The notes under the pieces: model-generated | Databases searched by the model: none | Told to the model about the DNA's origin: nothing | What the model saw: only the letters and a program-made list of their open reading frames with translations | Translations under genes and position numbers: made by a program | Origin: an uncultured Oscillospiraceae bacterium | Lineage (GTDB): Bacteria > Bacillota > Clostridia > Oscillospirales > Oscillospiraceae | DNA length: 6,128 bases | Assembly (NCBI GenBank): GCA_934659475.1 | Contig: CAKUHX010000105.1 | Location: 1 to 6,128 of the forward strand | Direction: 5' to 3' | Shown: positions 1 to 6,077 of the stretch, in pieces | Numbering within the stretch: position 1 is the stretch's first letter | How the letters are laid out: each line of letters opens with the position of its first letter

Positions 1-38
1 CATGGCAGAAGAAATTCCAAACGAGGTTGCATGAGCAG

Positions 39-70
39 AAAAGGGAGGCTGTGCCGAAACACAGCCTCCC
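39..70 (-). terminator. Intrinsic terminator downstream of rpiB
   Basis: A perfect 11-bp stem pairs GGGAGGCTGTG (43-53) with CACAGCCTCCC (60-70) around a 6-nt loop. Read on the minus strand it is followed at once by TTTTCTG, a short U-tract; on the plus strand no U-tract follows, so it should act on minus-strand transcripts. It lies about 94 bp beyond the rpiB stop, rather far for a dedicated terminator. It could instead be an attenuator for the weak promoter candidate at 91-119. Confidence 0.7.
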
Positions 71-90
71 TCCACAGGAACAGATATTAA

Positions 91-119
91 GTTATATGGG
101 TAGGTTCATAAATTGTCCC
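91..119 (-). promoter_or_regulatory. Weak candidate promoter between rpiB and the hairpin
   Basis: On the minus strand, GGGACA (114-119, 4 of 6 matches to TTGACA) is separated by exactly 17 bp from TATAAC (91-96, 5 of 6 matches to TATAAT). The surrounding stretch, about 80-120, is much more AT-rich than the rest of the window, as promoter regions often are. Transcription would start near 84 and enter the hairpin at 43-70 straight away, as in an attenuated leader. The hexamers are weak enough to be chance. Confidence 0.25.
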
Positions 120-163
120 TATGCACCGGACACGGATGCCGCAGGGCTCTTTTTTTGTATGCG

Positions 164-598
164 TTACTTTTCGATCGCCATGATCTTGTCGATGCGGCGC
201 TGGTGGCGGCCGCCCTCGAACTCCGTGGACAGGAACACGTCTACGATGCGCTCGGCCATGTTTTTGCCCACGATGCCGGCCCCCATGGCCAGCATATTGG
301 CGTCGTTGTGCCGGCGGGTCATCTCGGCGGACAGGGGGTCGCCGCACAGGGCGCAGCGCACGCCCCGGACCTTGTTGGCCACCATGGACACGCCGATGCC
401 CGTGGTGCAGATGACGATGCCCTTGTCACAGGCTCCGCTGCCCACGGCCTCGGCGGCAGGGCGGGCGAAGTCGGGGTAGTCGCAGCTGTCGGCGCTGTCG
501 GTGCCGAAGTCCCGCACCTCATAGCCCTTGGCCGTCAGATACGCCTTGATATGCTCCTTCAGGGCAAAGCCGCCGTGGTCAGCAGCAATGGAAATCAT
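164..598 (-). CDS. rpiB: Ribose-5-phosphate isomerase B
   Basis: Predicted cytosolic enzyme that interconverts ribose 5-phosphate and ribulose 5-phosphate in the non-oxidative pentose phosphate pathway. At 144 residues it has the normal RpiB/LacAB length. Family signatures are clear: DHGG at residues 7-10, the active-site loop CTTGIGVSMVANK with catalytic Cys64, RRHNDAN with ring-opening His97, and the phosphate-binding basic tail GGRHQRR (129-135). The start at 598 is chosen because GGAGGG (605-610) lies 6 nt upstream and the protein then opens MISIAADHGG as the family does; an in-frame ATG at 619 would put the ribosome site inside the gene. It has its own promoter (628-656) and no close partner gene. 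One oddity is Thr65 where CGTGIG is the usual motif. A galactose- or allose-6-phosphate isomerase is possible, but no lac or als genes are nearby. Confidence 0.95.
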   Translation of the reverse strand: MISIAADHGGFALKEHIKAYLTAKGYEVRDFGTDSADSCDYPDFARPAAEAVGSGACDKGIVICTTGIGVSMVANKVRGVRCALCGDPLSAEMTRRHNDANMLAMGAGIVGKNMAERIVDVFLSTEFEGGRHQRRIDKIMAIEK

Positions 599-627
599 AA
601 GGATCCCTCCAAATATCATTTGACCAC

Positions 628-656
628 ATTCTATCCCAAATCAGATCTGTTGGCAA
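628..656 (-). promoter_or_regulatory. Sigma-A-type promoter of rpiB
   Basis: On the minus strand, TTGCCA (651-656) and TAGAAT (628-633) are each one base from consensus and are separated by exactly 17 bp. Transcription should start near 621, giving a leader of about 23 nt that just contains the ribosome binding site. The palindrome CAGATCTG (642-649) lies in the spacer and the inverted repeat CAAAT-n3-ATTTG (610-622) spans the predicted start; either could bind a regulator. Confidence 0.75.
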
Positions 657-674
657 GGTCTTCCGGGGATTTTC

Positions 675-705
675 AAAGCCGCCCCCGTCTTTCGACGGGG
701 GCGGC
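675..705 (-). terminator. Terminator hairpin of glgP
   Basis: A perfect 12-bp, almost all-GC stem pairs GCCGCCCCCGTC (678-689) with GACGGGGGCGGC (694-705), 6 bp after the glgP stop codon. On the minus-strand transcript the loop is GAAA, a stable GNRA tetraloop. The following tract is only TTTGAAAA, weak for an intrinsic terminator. The hairpin separates glgP from the rpiB promoter and may also protect the mRNA 3' end. Confidence 0.75.
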
Positions 706-711
706 AAAGGA

Positions 712-3150
712 TCACTCCTCCCGCACGGGCACGTGCCAGATGTTCTCCGCGTAATCCCGGATAGACCGGTCGGCGGCGAAGATGCCGGAGCGGGCGATGT
801 TCATCAGAGACATGCGGTTCCAGCGGGCGGGGTCGGCGTAGACCTCCAGCGCCCGGCAGTGGGCCTGGCGGTAACTGTCAAAGTCGGCCAGCAGCAGATA
901 CTCGTCCGCAGGAGCGCCCCCGGCGCCGAAGAGCAGGCGCCGGGTCAGGTCGGCGTAGGGCACGCCGTCGTCAAAGCCGTCGGACAACTGATCGATGACC
1001 CGCTTCAGGCCGGGATCGTGGGAGTAGATGTCCAGGGGGGCGTAGCCGTTGGCCTTGGTCTGGGCCACCTGCTGGGCGGTCAGACCGAAGAGGAAGATGT
1101 TCTCGTCCCCCAGCTGCTGGTGCATCTCCACATTGGCCCCGTCCAGAGTGCCGATGGTCAGGGCGCCGTTCATCATGAATTTCATATTGCCGGTGCCGCT
1201 GGCCTCCTTGCCGGCGGTGGAGATCTGCTCGCTGATCTCGCTGGCGGGCATGAGCTTTTCCGCCATGGACACCCGGTAGTTCTCCAGGAACACCACCTGC
1301 AGCTTATCCTTACAGATGGGGTCGGCGGCGATCTGGGCGGCCAGAGAGTTGATCAGCTGGATGATCTCCTTAGCCACCTGATACCCCGGGGCGGCCTTTG
1401 CCCCGAAGAGGAACACCTGGGGGGTGAAGTCCATATTGGGGCTGTCATGGAGCTGCTGGTAGAGATAGGTGATATGCAGGGCGTTGAGCAGCTGGCGCTT
1501 ATACTCGTGCAGCCGCTTCACCTGCACGTCGAATACGCCGTCGGTGTTCAGCACCACGCCACTCTCCCGGCCGGCCCAGGCGGCAAAGCGCCGCTTGTTC
1601 TCTCCCTTGATGGCGGCCAGCTGCTCCAGAACGGCGCTGTCATCGGCGTATTTCTCCAGCCGGCGCAGCTGCTCCGGGTGCAGCAAATAGCCGTCCCCCC
1701 CAGTGCAGTCCCGGATCAGGGCGTCCAGCTTGGGGTTGATCTGGGACAGCCAGCGGCGGTGATCCACACCGTTGGTCACGTTGGTGAACTTGTCGGGGTC
1801 GGCCTGATAGGCGTCCCGGAACACGTCCCGCTTCAAAATGTCGGAATGCAGCTGGGACACGCCGTTGATCTTCTGACAGGCGCACACGCACAGGTTGGCC
1901 ATGCGCACCTCGCCTCCCCAGATGATGGCCATGGGGGCCACCCGCTCCAAGTCGCCGGCAAAGCGGTGCTCCAGCTGGCGCTGATAGCGGTCAGAGATCT
2001 CCCGGATGATCTGCCAGATCCGGGGCAGCAGGCTTTCGATCAGGCTCTGGGGCCAGCGCTCCAGGGCCTCGGCCAGCACGGTGTGGTTGGTGTAGCACAC
2101 GGTGTGGGTCACGATGTGCCAGGCATCGTCCCAGCTGTAGCCCTCGCCGTCCATCAGGATACGCATCAGCTCCGGAATGACCAGGGTGGGGTGGGTGTCG
2201 TTGATCTGGATGACGTGCTTTTCGTGGAAGTTCCGCAGGGTGCCGTATCGGGCGCGGTGGCGCTTGACGATGGACTGCACCGTGGCGGAGACGAAGAAGT
2301 ACTGCTGCTTCAGCCGCAGGGACTTGCCCTCGTAGTGGTTGTCGTCGGGGTAGAGCACCTTGGCGATGACCTCCGCCATGGCCTGCTGCTCCACCGCCTT
2401 CAGGTACTCCCCCCGGGAGTACAGGGACATGTCCACGGGCACGGGGCTCTTGGCGTCCCACAGGCGCAGGGTGTTGGTATACCGGGTCTGATAGCCGGCG
2501 ATCTCCATGTCCCGGGGGATGGCCAGCACGGTGGTATAGCCGGTGTGCCGGGGGTGGTTGACCCCGTTTTCGTCCCAGCAGTCCTCGATCTTGCCGCCGA
2601 AGCGGACCTCCTCCGCCTCGTCCAGCTTGGGGATCAGCCAGGCGTCCCCCAGACCCAGCCAGTTGTCCGCCAGCTCCACCTGCTTGCCGTCGATGATCTT
2701 CTGCTTGAAGATGCCCAGCTCGTAGCAGATGGAGTAGCCCGTGGCGGGGATCTCCAGCGTGGTCATGGAGTCCAGATAGCAGGCGGCCAGGCGGCCCAGG
2801 CCGCCGTTGCCCAGGCCGGCATCCGGCTCGCTCTCGAACAGGTCGGCGGCGGAGAAACCCATGTCCTCCAGGGCGTCCTTCAGGGTGTCCAGCAGGCCCA
2901 GGTTGTAAGCGTTCTTCTCCAGAGAGCGGCCCATCAGGAACTCCAGGGACAGATAATGCACCTGCCGCTGTTCTTTTTCCCACAGCTGGTTGTCGCACTC
3001 CATGGAGTGGCGGGACATGATGTCCCGCAGCACCAGGGCGCAGGCCTTGAACATATGGGCGGGGGTAGCCTCCTCCACCGTGCGGCCAAAGTTGCGCTGC
3101 AGCTTGCCCACGATGAGCTCGGTCAATTGGGATTTGTTATATTCAGCCAT
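712..3150 (-). CDS. glgP: Glycogen/alpha-glucan phosphorylase
   Basis: Predicted PLP-dependent enzyme that phosphorolyses alpha-1,4-glucan chains to glucose 1-phosphate in the cytosol, the main step of glycogen breakdown. The 812 residues match the usual length of glycosyltransferase family 35. Visible signatures are YLSLEFLMGRSL (66-77), the glycine loop GLGNGGLGRLAAC (112-124), QINDTHPTL (315-323), FTNVTNGVDHRRWL (455-468), VQVKRLHEYKRQLLN (543-557) and EASGTGNMKF (649-658) with the PLP-binding Lys657. No key residue appears missing. The start at 3150 follows AGGAGG (3158-3163) with a 7-nt spacer; the in-frame ATG at 3213 lies at the predicted transcription start and would add 21 unconserved residues. 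The gene stands alone, with its own promoter, cre operator and terminator; no glgA, glgB or glgC is visible here. Maltodextrin phosphorylase activity is possible, since sequence alone does not settle chain-length preference. Confidence 0.97.
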   Translation of the reverse strand: MAEYNKSQLTELIVGKLQRNFGRTVEEATPAHMFKACALVLRDIMSRHSMECDNQLWEKEQRQVHYLSLEFLMGRSLEKNAYNLGLLDTLKDALEDMGFSAADLFESEPDAGLGNGGLGRLAACYLDSMTTLEIPATGYSICYELGIFKQKIIDGKQVELADNWLGLGDAWLIPKLDEAEEVRFGGKIEDCWDENGVNHPRHTGYTTVLAIPRDMEIAGYQTRYTNTLRLWDAKSPVPVDMSLYSRGEYLKAVEQQAMAEVIAKVLYPDDNHYEGKSLRLKQQYFFVSATVQSIVKRHRARYGTLRNFHEKHVIQINDTHPTLVIPELMRILMDGEGYSWDDAWHIVTHTVCYTNHTVLAEALERWPQSLIESLLPRIWQIIREISDRYQRQLEHRFAGDLERVAPMAIIWGGEVRMANLCVCACQKINGVSQLHSDILKRDVFRDAYQADPDKFTNVTNGVDHRRWLSQINPKLDALIRDCTGGDGYLLHPEQLRRLEKYADDSAVLEQLAAIKGENKRRFAAWAGRESGVVLNTDGVFDVQVKRLHEYKRQLLNALHITYLYQQLHDSPNMDFTPQVFLFGAKAAPGYQVAKEIIQLINSLAAQIAADPICKDKLQVVFLENYRVSMAEKLMPASEISEQISTAGKEASGTGNMKFMMNGALTIGTLDGANVEMHQQLGDENIFLFGLTAQQVAQTKANGYAPLDIYSHDPGLKRVIDQLSDGFDDGVPYADLTRRLLFGAGGAPADEYLLLADFDSYRQAHCRALEVYADPARWNRMSLMNIARSGIFAADRSIRDYAENIWHVPVREE

Positions 3151-3198
3151 AACAGAGCCTCCTGTCAGGTTTGGATCGGCCGCCGGTCGGGCAGCCAT

Positions 3199-3212
3199 TG
3201 GAAACGTTTTCA
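3199..3212 (-). promoter_or_regulatory. cre-type operator (CcpA / LacI family) of glgP
   Basis: On the minus strand, TGAAAACGTTTCCA matches the Bacillus cre consensus TGWAARCGYTWNCW at every position; on the plus strand, TGGAAACGTTTTCA matches the looser form TGNAANCGNTNNCA. It lies at about +6 to +19 of the predicted glgP transcript, a position where bound CcpA normally represses. Inference: glycogen breakdown is shut down when a preferred sugar is available. A local LacI-family sugar regulator could use the same site. Confidence 0.75.
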
Positions 3213-3224
3213 TTTACGGGGAGT

Positions 3225-3253
3225 ATTTTATCAGATTTCGGAAGGTCCGTCAA
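3225..3253 (-). promoter_or_regulatory. Strong sigma-A-type promoter of glgP
   Basis: On the minus strand, TTGACG (3248-3253, 5 of 6) is separated by 17 bp from TAAAAT (3225-3230, 5 of 6), with an extended -10 TG one base upstream (TGATAAAAT). Transcription should start near 3217, giving a leader of about 67 nt that carries the cre site and the AGGAGG ribosome site. This is the best promoter in the window. Confidence 0.85.
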
Positions 3254-3311
3254 TGGGCAGCGATACCCGTAGTATGGAAGGCCGGAGCCGCCCTTATCCC
3301 CATGATAGCGG

Positions 3312-3360
3312 AAAACAGATGGGCGGCCACCTTCTCCCCTGAGAAAGCAGCCGCCCATCT
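3312..3360 (-). terminator. Intrinsic terminator of pepT
   Basis: A perfect 11-bp stem pairs AGATGGGCGGC (3317-3327) with GCCGCCCATCT (3350-3360). Its 22-nt loop contains a second 5-bp stem, TTCTC (3332-3336) with GAGAA (3341-3345). On the minus strand it is followed by GTTTTCC, a short U-tract. It begins 4 bp after the pepT stop and separates pepT from the glgP promoter. Confidence 0.8.
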
Positions 3361-3364
3361 TCCG

Positions 3365-4576
3365 TTAAACCAGATCGCAGATCAATGTTTTGAGCACCTG
3401 GGTCATGACCTCCAGATCCTCCACGGGGACGTACTCATACCGGCCGTGGAAGTTTTCGCCGCAGGCGCACAGGTTGGGACAGGGCAGGCCCATAAAGGAC
3501 AGCCGCGCCCCATCGGTGCCGCCGCGGATGGGCTGCACCTTGGGGACCACGCCGTTTTTCTCCATGGCGGCCTTCGCCCGGTCGACGATCTCCATGTGGG
3601 GCAGGATCTGCTCCTTCATGTTGTAATAGCTGTCCTTCACCGCGGCCTGGGCCGTGCCGGGGCCGTATTTGGCGTTCAGCTGCTCCGCCGCGGCCAGGAA
3701 GGCCGCCTTGCGGACCTCGAACTTCTTCCGGTCGTGGTCTCGGATGATATAGTCCAGCACGGCCTGCTCCACCTGTCCCTTCATATCGCACAGGTGGAAG
3801 AAGCCCTCGTACCCCTCGGTGCGGGCGGGGATCTCTTCGGCGGGCAGCAAGGCGTTGAACTCCATGGCCATCAGGCAGGCATTCTTCATCTTCCCCTTTG
3901 CACTGCCCGGGTGGATGCTCACGCCGTTCAGGGTCACCCGGCCGGAGGCGGCGTTGAAGTTCTCATACTCCAGCTCCCCCAGGGCTCCGCCGTCCACGGT
4001 ATAGGCGTAGTCCGCCCCGAAGGCGGCCACGTCGAAGTGGTCGGCCCCGGCGCCGATCTCCTCGTCGGGGGTAAAGGCGATGCGCACCTCGCCGTGGGGC
4101 TGGCCGGAGGCCATCAGCTCCTCCACCGCGGTGAGGATCAGGGCGATGCCCGACTTGTCGTCCGCCCCCAGCAGAGTGGTGCCGTCGGTGACGATCAGGT
4201 GCTTGCCCCTGTTGTGGGTGAGGGAGGGGAACTCGCTCTCCCGCATGACGATGTTCTTCTCCTGATGCAGGACGATGTCGCCCCCCTGATACAGTACCGT
4301 ACGGGGCTTGATGCCCGCACCGGAGCAGTCGGGGGAGGTGTCCATGTGGGCGATCAGCCCCAGCACCGGGGCGTCGGTCTTACAGTTGGCGGGCAGGACG
4401 GCATAGACGTAGCCGTTGGCGTCTGTGCGCACACGGGCCAGTCCCATCTCCTCCATCTCCCGGGCCAGATAATAGCCCAGCTCCAGCTGGCCGGGGGTAG
4501 AGGGACAGGCCCCCGTGTTCTCGTCCGACTGGGTAGCGAAGGAGACATAGTTCAGAAAGCGCTCAGTCACAGTCAT
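3365..4576 (-). CDS. pepT: Peptidase T (tripeptide aminopeptidase)
   Basis: Predicted cytosolic zinc metallopeptidase of family M20B that removes the N-terminal residue of tripeptides, a late step in peptide use. The 403 residues are close to the usual 405-410. All expected metal and catalytic positions are visible: His77 and Asp79 in AHMDT, bridging Asp140 in LGADDKSG, catalytic Glu172 and metal-binding Glu173 in TPDEEIGAGADHFD, Asp195 in YTVDGG, and His377 in GENFHGRYE. The dimerisation-domain motif SIHPGSAKGKMKNA (220-233) and the IRGGTDGARLSFMGLPCPN block (350-368) are also typical of PepT. The start at 4576 follows GGAGG (4584-4588) with a 7-nt spacer and gives the normal N-terminus MTVTERFLNYV; an earlier in-frame ATG would add 51 unrelated residues. 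It lies 67 bp after the WYL regulator on the same strand, so it may be read from both the regulator transcript and its own promoter (4619-4647). Confidence 0.96.
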   Translation of the reverse strand: MTVTERFLNYVSFATQSDENTGACPSTPGQLELGYYLAREMEEMGLARVRTDANGYVYAVLPANCKTDAPVLGLIAHMDTSPDCSGAGIKPRTVLYQGGDIVLHQEKNIVMRESEFPSLTHNRGKHLIVTDGTTLLGADDKSGIALILTAVEELMASGQPHGEVRIAFTPDEEIGAGADHFDVAAFGADYAYTVDGGALGELEYENFNAASGRVTLNGVSIHPGSAKGKMKNACLMAMEFNALLPAEEIPARTEGYEGFFHLCDMKGQVEQAVLDYIIRDHDRKKFEVRKAAFLAAAEQLNAKYGPGTAQAAVKDSYYNMKEQILPHMEIVDRAKAAMEKNGVVPKVQPIRGGTDGARLSFMGLPCPNLCACGENFHGRYEYVPVEDLEVMTQVLKTLICDLV

Positions 4577-4618
4577 AAAAATACCTCCAGTATGGATGAA
4601 ATACCGCTCTTTGCCAAC

Positions 4619-4647
4619 AGCATACCGGGAAACGCCGCGTTCGTCAA
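4619..4647 (-). promoter_or_regulatory. Candidate promoter of pepT
   Basis: On the minus strand, TTGACG (4642-4647, 5 of 6) is separated by 17 bp from TATGCT (4619-4624, 4 of 6). The -35 box contains the stop codon of the upstream regulator gene. Transcription should start near 4612, leaving a leader of about 36 nt that retains the pepT ribosome site. The spacing is ideal but the -10 is moderate. Confidence 0.5.
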
Positions 4648-5636
4648 GGCCCCTCATACAGGGCGGCCGCCGCGGCCAGACTGGCCCGATAGGCGTCCAC
4701 CGCCGACGGCGGCCCCAGCAGCTGCACATTGTCCTCCAGCCCGAACAGCCAGCCGAAGAACTGGGGGCTGACCACCAGGGGCAGGGTGACGGTAAAGTGC
4801 TCCGGCCCGTCGGGCACCAGCATCACGTCGTGGCCGAAGCGGTCCAGCACCACCCCCACGATGCGGCTGCGGCAGCGCAGGCGGACGGTCTCCTCCTGCC
4901 CGGCGAACATGCCGAAGTGCTTCTGCCCGTAAGCGGCCAGATCAAAGTCGGGATACAGCTCGCCGCCCAGGCGGGGCATCCCCGTCAGGGCGATCTCCGC
5001 CATCTTGTCCACCCGGTAGTGGCGCATCTCCCGGTGCTCGTGGTCATAGGCCGCAAGATAGTACAGCTCGCCGCTCCAGATCAGGCCGTAGGGAGATACG
5101 GCGTAGCGTCTGCCCTCCCGGCGAAAGACCTTCTTTTTCTCCACATCGTAGTCGAAATAGCGGAAGGTGATGGAGCTGTTCCGGCCGATGGCGGCGTGGA
5201 GCTTGTCCACGTTGTAGTAGATGCTCTCGTTCATCACCTTGACCCGTCCGCTGACGTAGACCTGCCGCTGCAGCTGCCCCGCCTGATACACGCTGGTCAG
5301 TCCCTCCAGCTTGCGGATCAGCGTCTCGCTCTTCCTCCGGGTGAGAAAACGGCAGGACTGCACCGCGTCCACCAACAGCTTCAGCTCCGGCAGCTCAAAG
5401 TCCCGCCCGGCCACGAACCACCCGGGACTGGCCCCCTTGCGGCACTGCACGTCCAGCCCCAGCTGGCGCAGGGTCTCCAGATCGTCGTAAACGGACTTGC
5501 GCTCGGCGGAGATGTCGTATTTGGCCAACTCAACAATGATCTGGCGGACGGTGAGGGGGTGCTCCTCGTCGCTGCTGTGCAGCAACAGCTGGGCAAGGCG
5601 CAGCAGCTTGGTCTTTTGGTTGGCGCTTCTGGGCAT
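4644..5636 (-). CDS. WYL-domain transcriptional regulator, YafY/DeoR-like
   Basis: Predicted cytosolic DNA-binding regulator of 330 residues, normal for HTH-WYL-WCX proteins. An N-terminal winged helix-turn-helix spans about residues 8-75, with a likely recognition helix around SVYDDLETLRQLGLDV (48-63). A WYL domain at about 140-215 includes YAVSPYGLIWSGELYYLAAYD (178-198) and HYRVDKM (206-212), where the name-giving W-Y-L triplet reads YYL. A WCX-like C-terminal region covers about 249-320. WYL domains are thought to sense ligands, in some cases nucleic acids or nucleotides; the ligand here cannot be read from sequence. The start at 5636 has AGGAGG (5645-5650) 8 nt upstream. The gene precedes pepT on the same strand and diverges from the small gene at 5795, so it may control either side and itself. 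No phage-defence genes accompany it, so a defence role is not supported here. Confidence 0.93.
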   Translation of the reverse strand: MPRSANQKTKLLRLAQLLLHSSDEEHPLTVRQIIVELAKYDISAERKSVYDDLETLRQLGLDVQCRKGASPGWFVAGRDFELPELKLLVDAVQSCRFLTRRKSETLIRKLEGLTSVYQAGQLQRQVYVSGRVKVMNESIYYNVDKLHAAIGRNSSITFRYFDYDVEKKKVFRREGRRYAVSPYGLIWSGELYYLAAYDHEHREMRHYRVDKMAEIALTGMPRLGGELYPDFDLAAYGQKHFGMFAGQEETVRLRCRSRIVGVVLDRFGHDVMLVPDGPEHFTVTLPLVVSPQFFGWLFGLEDNVQLLGPPSAVDAYRASLAAAAALYEGP

Positions 5637-5704
5637 GGACGGATCCTCCTTTTCCCGAAGATGGCCGGAGTATACCCCCTGGCCTGTCCCATAAACAGGA
5701 CTTC

Positions 5705-5733
5705 AGTATACACCGGGCCACATTTTTCCGCAA
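5705..5733 (-). promoter_or_regulatory. Candidate promoter of the WYL regulator
   Basis: On the minus strand, TATACT (5705-5710, 5 of 6) is separated by 17 bp from TTGCGG (5728-5733, 3 of 6). The weak -35 would fit a gene needing little expression. A second TATACT lies 36 bp further downstream (5669-5674) without a recognisable -35. The leader would be about 60 nt. Confidence 0.45.
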
Positions 5734-5781
5734 GAGGGGGACCACAGTATCAAAACGCCCCGATCCTGTATAGAATGGGCC

Positions 5782-5786
5782 GGAGG
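5782..5786 (+). promoter_or_regulatory. Ribosome binding site deciding a TTG start
   Basis: GGAGG lies 8 nt upstream of TTG at 5795. The in-frame GTG at 5786 overlaps this site and cannot be its start codon, so TTG is preferred. The -10-like TATAGAAT (5769-5776) sits so close that a transcript from it would begin at or within the ribosome site, so the real promoter is unclear. Confidence 0.7.
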
Positions 5787-5794
5787 TGATCTCG

Positions 5795-6007
5795 TTGGAT
5801 CTGAAAAACGACCGTATCACAGTGGGAGAGCTGCTGGATGACCCCAGGGCCCGGGCGGTGTTCCAGCGGCGGTTCGGCAAGTGGATGAAGCACCCTATGG
5901 TGGCCGCGTCCCGCACCCTGACCCTGAGCCAGCTGATGGAGATGGCCGGGGTCTGGCTGCCGAAAAAGACCATCCGGGAGACGTGGCAGGAGCTGAGCCG
6001 GCTGTAG
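5795..6007 (+). CDS. Small protein of unknown function, TTG start
   Basis: A 70-residue protein with no signal peptide or membrane segment; probably cytosolic. It is rich in charged residues (RRFGKWMKH, PKKTIRE). The pattern is V-G-E-L-L-D-D-P-x-A-x-A-V-F near the N-terminus (10-23), then F-G-K-W-M-K-H-P-M (27-35), then T-L-S-Q-L (43-47) and a C-terminal helix ending in EL. From memory this resembles a short helical module found at the C-terminal end of some Clostridial hydrolases and, more loosely, DUF1858, though it lacks the cysteines of the latter. No function follows from that. The start is fixed by GGAGG 8 nt upstream. It is divergent from the WYL regulator and 70 bp ahead of a same-strand gene, with no terminator seen between, so the two may form an operon. 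Confidence 0.75.
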   Translation: MDLKNDRITVGELLDDPRARAVFQRRFGKWMKHPMVAASRTLTLSQLMEMAGVWLPKKTIRETWQELSRL

Positions 6008-6077
6008 AGCAAGGCCGCGCGCATGAAATGCCGGAATGTGCATAAGCTATCTCCCGATACAAAGGAGAGGACTGCTT

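Noticed and set aside
1..3. A minus-strand ATG at the very left edge as the start of the next gene
   Set aside because: No convincing ribosome site precedes it on the minus strand and no coding sequence is visible beyond it.
120..157. GC-rich stretch followed by a run of seven to eight T on the plus strand, as a plus-strand terminator
   Set aside because: The only hairpin found there is short, bulged and about a dozen bases from the T-run, and no plus-strand gene leads into it.
3151..3213. An upstream in-frame start for glgP at 3213
   Set aside because: It would sit within a few bases of the predicted transcription start, overlap the cre site and ignore the AGGAGG placed 7 nt before 3150; the added residues do not look like phosphorylase.
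733..3342. An 869-codon open frame on the plus strand opposite glgP, with similar long frames opposite pepT (2990-4771), the WYL gene (4596-5789) and rpiB (113-754)
   Set aside because: All are in exact codon register with the real minus-strand genes and are open only because those genes lack TTA, CTA and TCA codons. Their products are low-complexity (rich in G, H, V, Q and L), lack suitable ribosome sites and run across intergenic promoters and terminators.
4594..4616. TTGGCA-17 bp-CATACT as a second pepT promoter on the minus strand
   Set aside because: The -10 would directly abut the GGAGG, so the transcript would start inside or after the ribosome binding site.
4577..4729. An upstream in-frame start for pepT at 4729
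   Set aside because: The extra 51 residues overlap the end of the regulator gene in another frame and are unlike PepT, while 4576 has a well-placed GGAGG.
6008..6077. Search for a promoter or terminator between the small gene and the partial gene
   Set aside because: Only a trivial 4-bp repeat (GCAT-GAA-ATGC) and no paired -35/-10 boxes were found.
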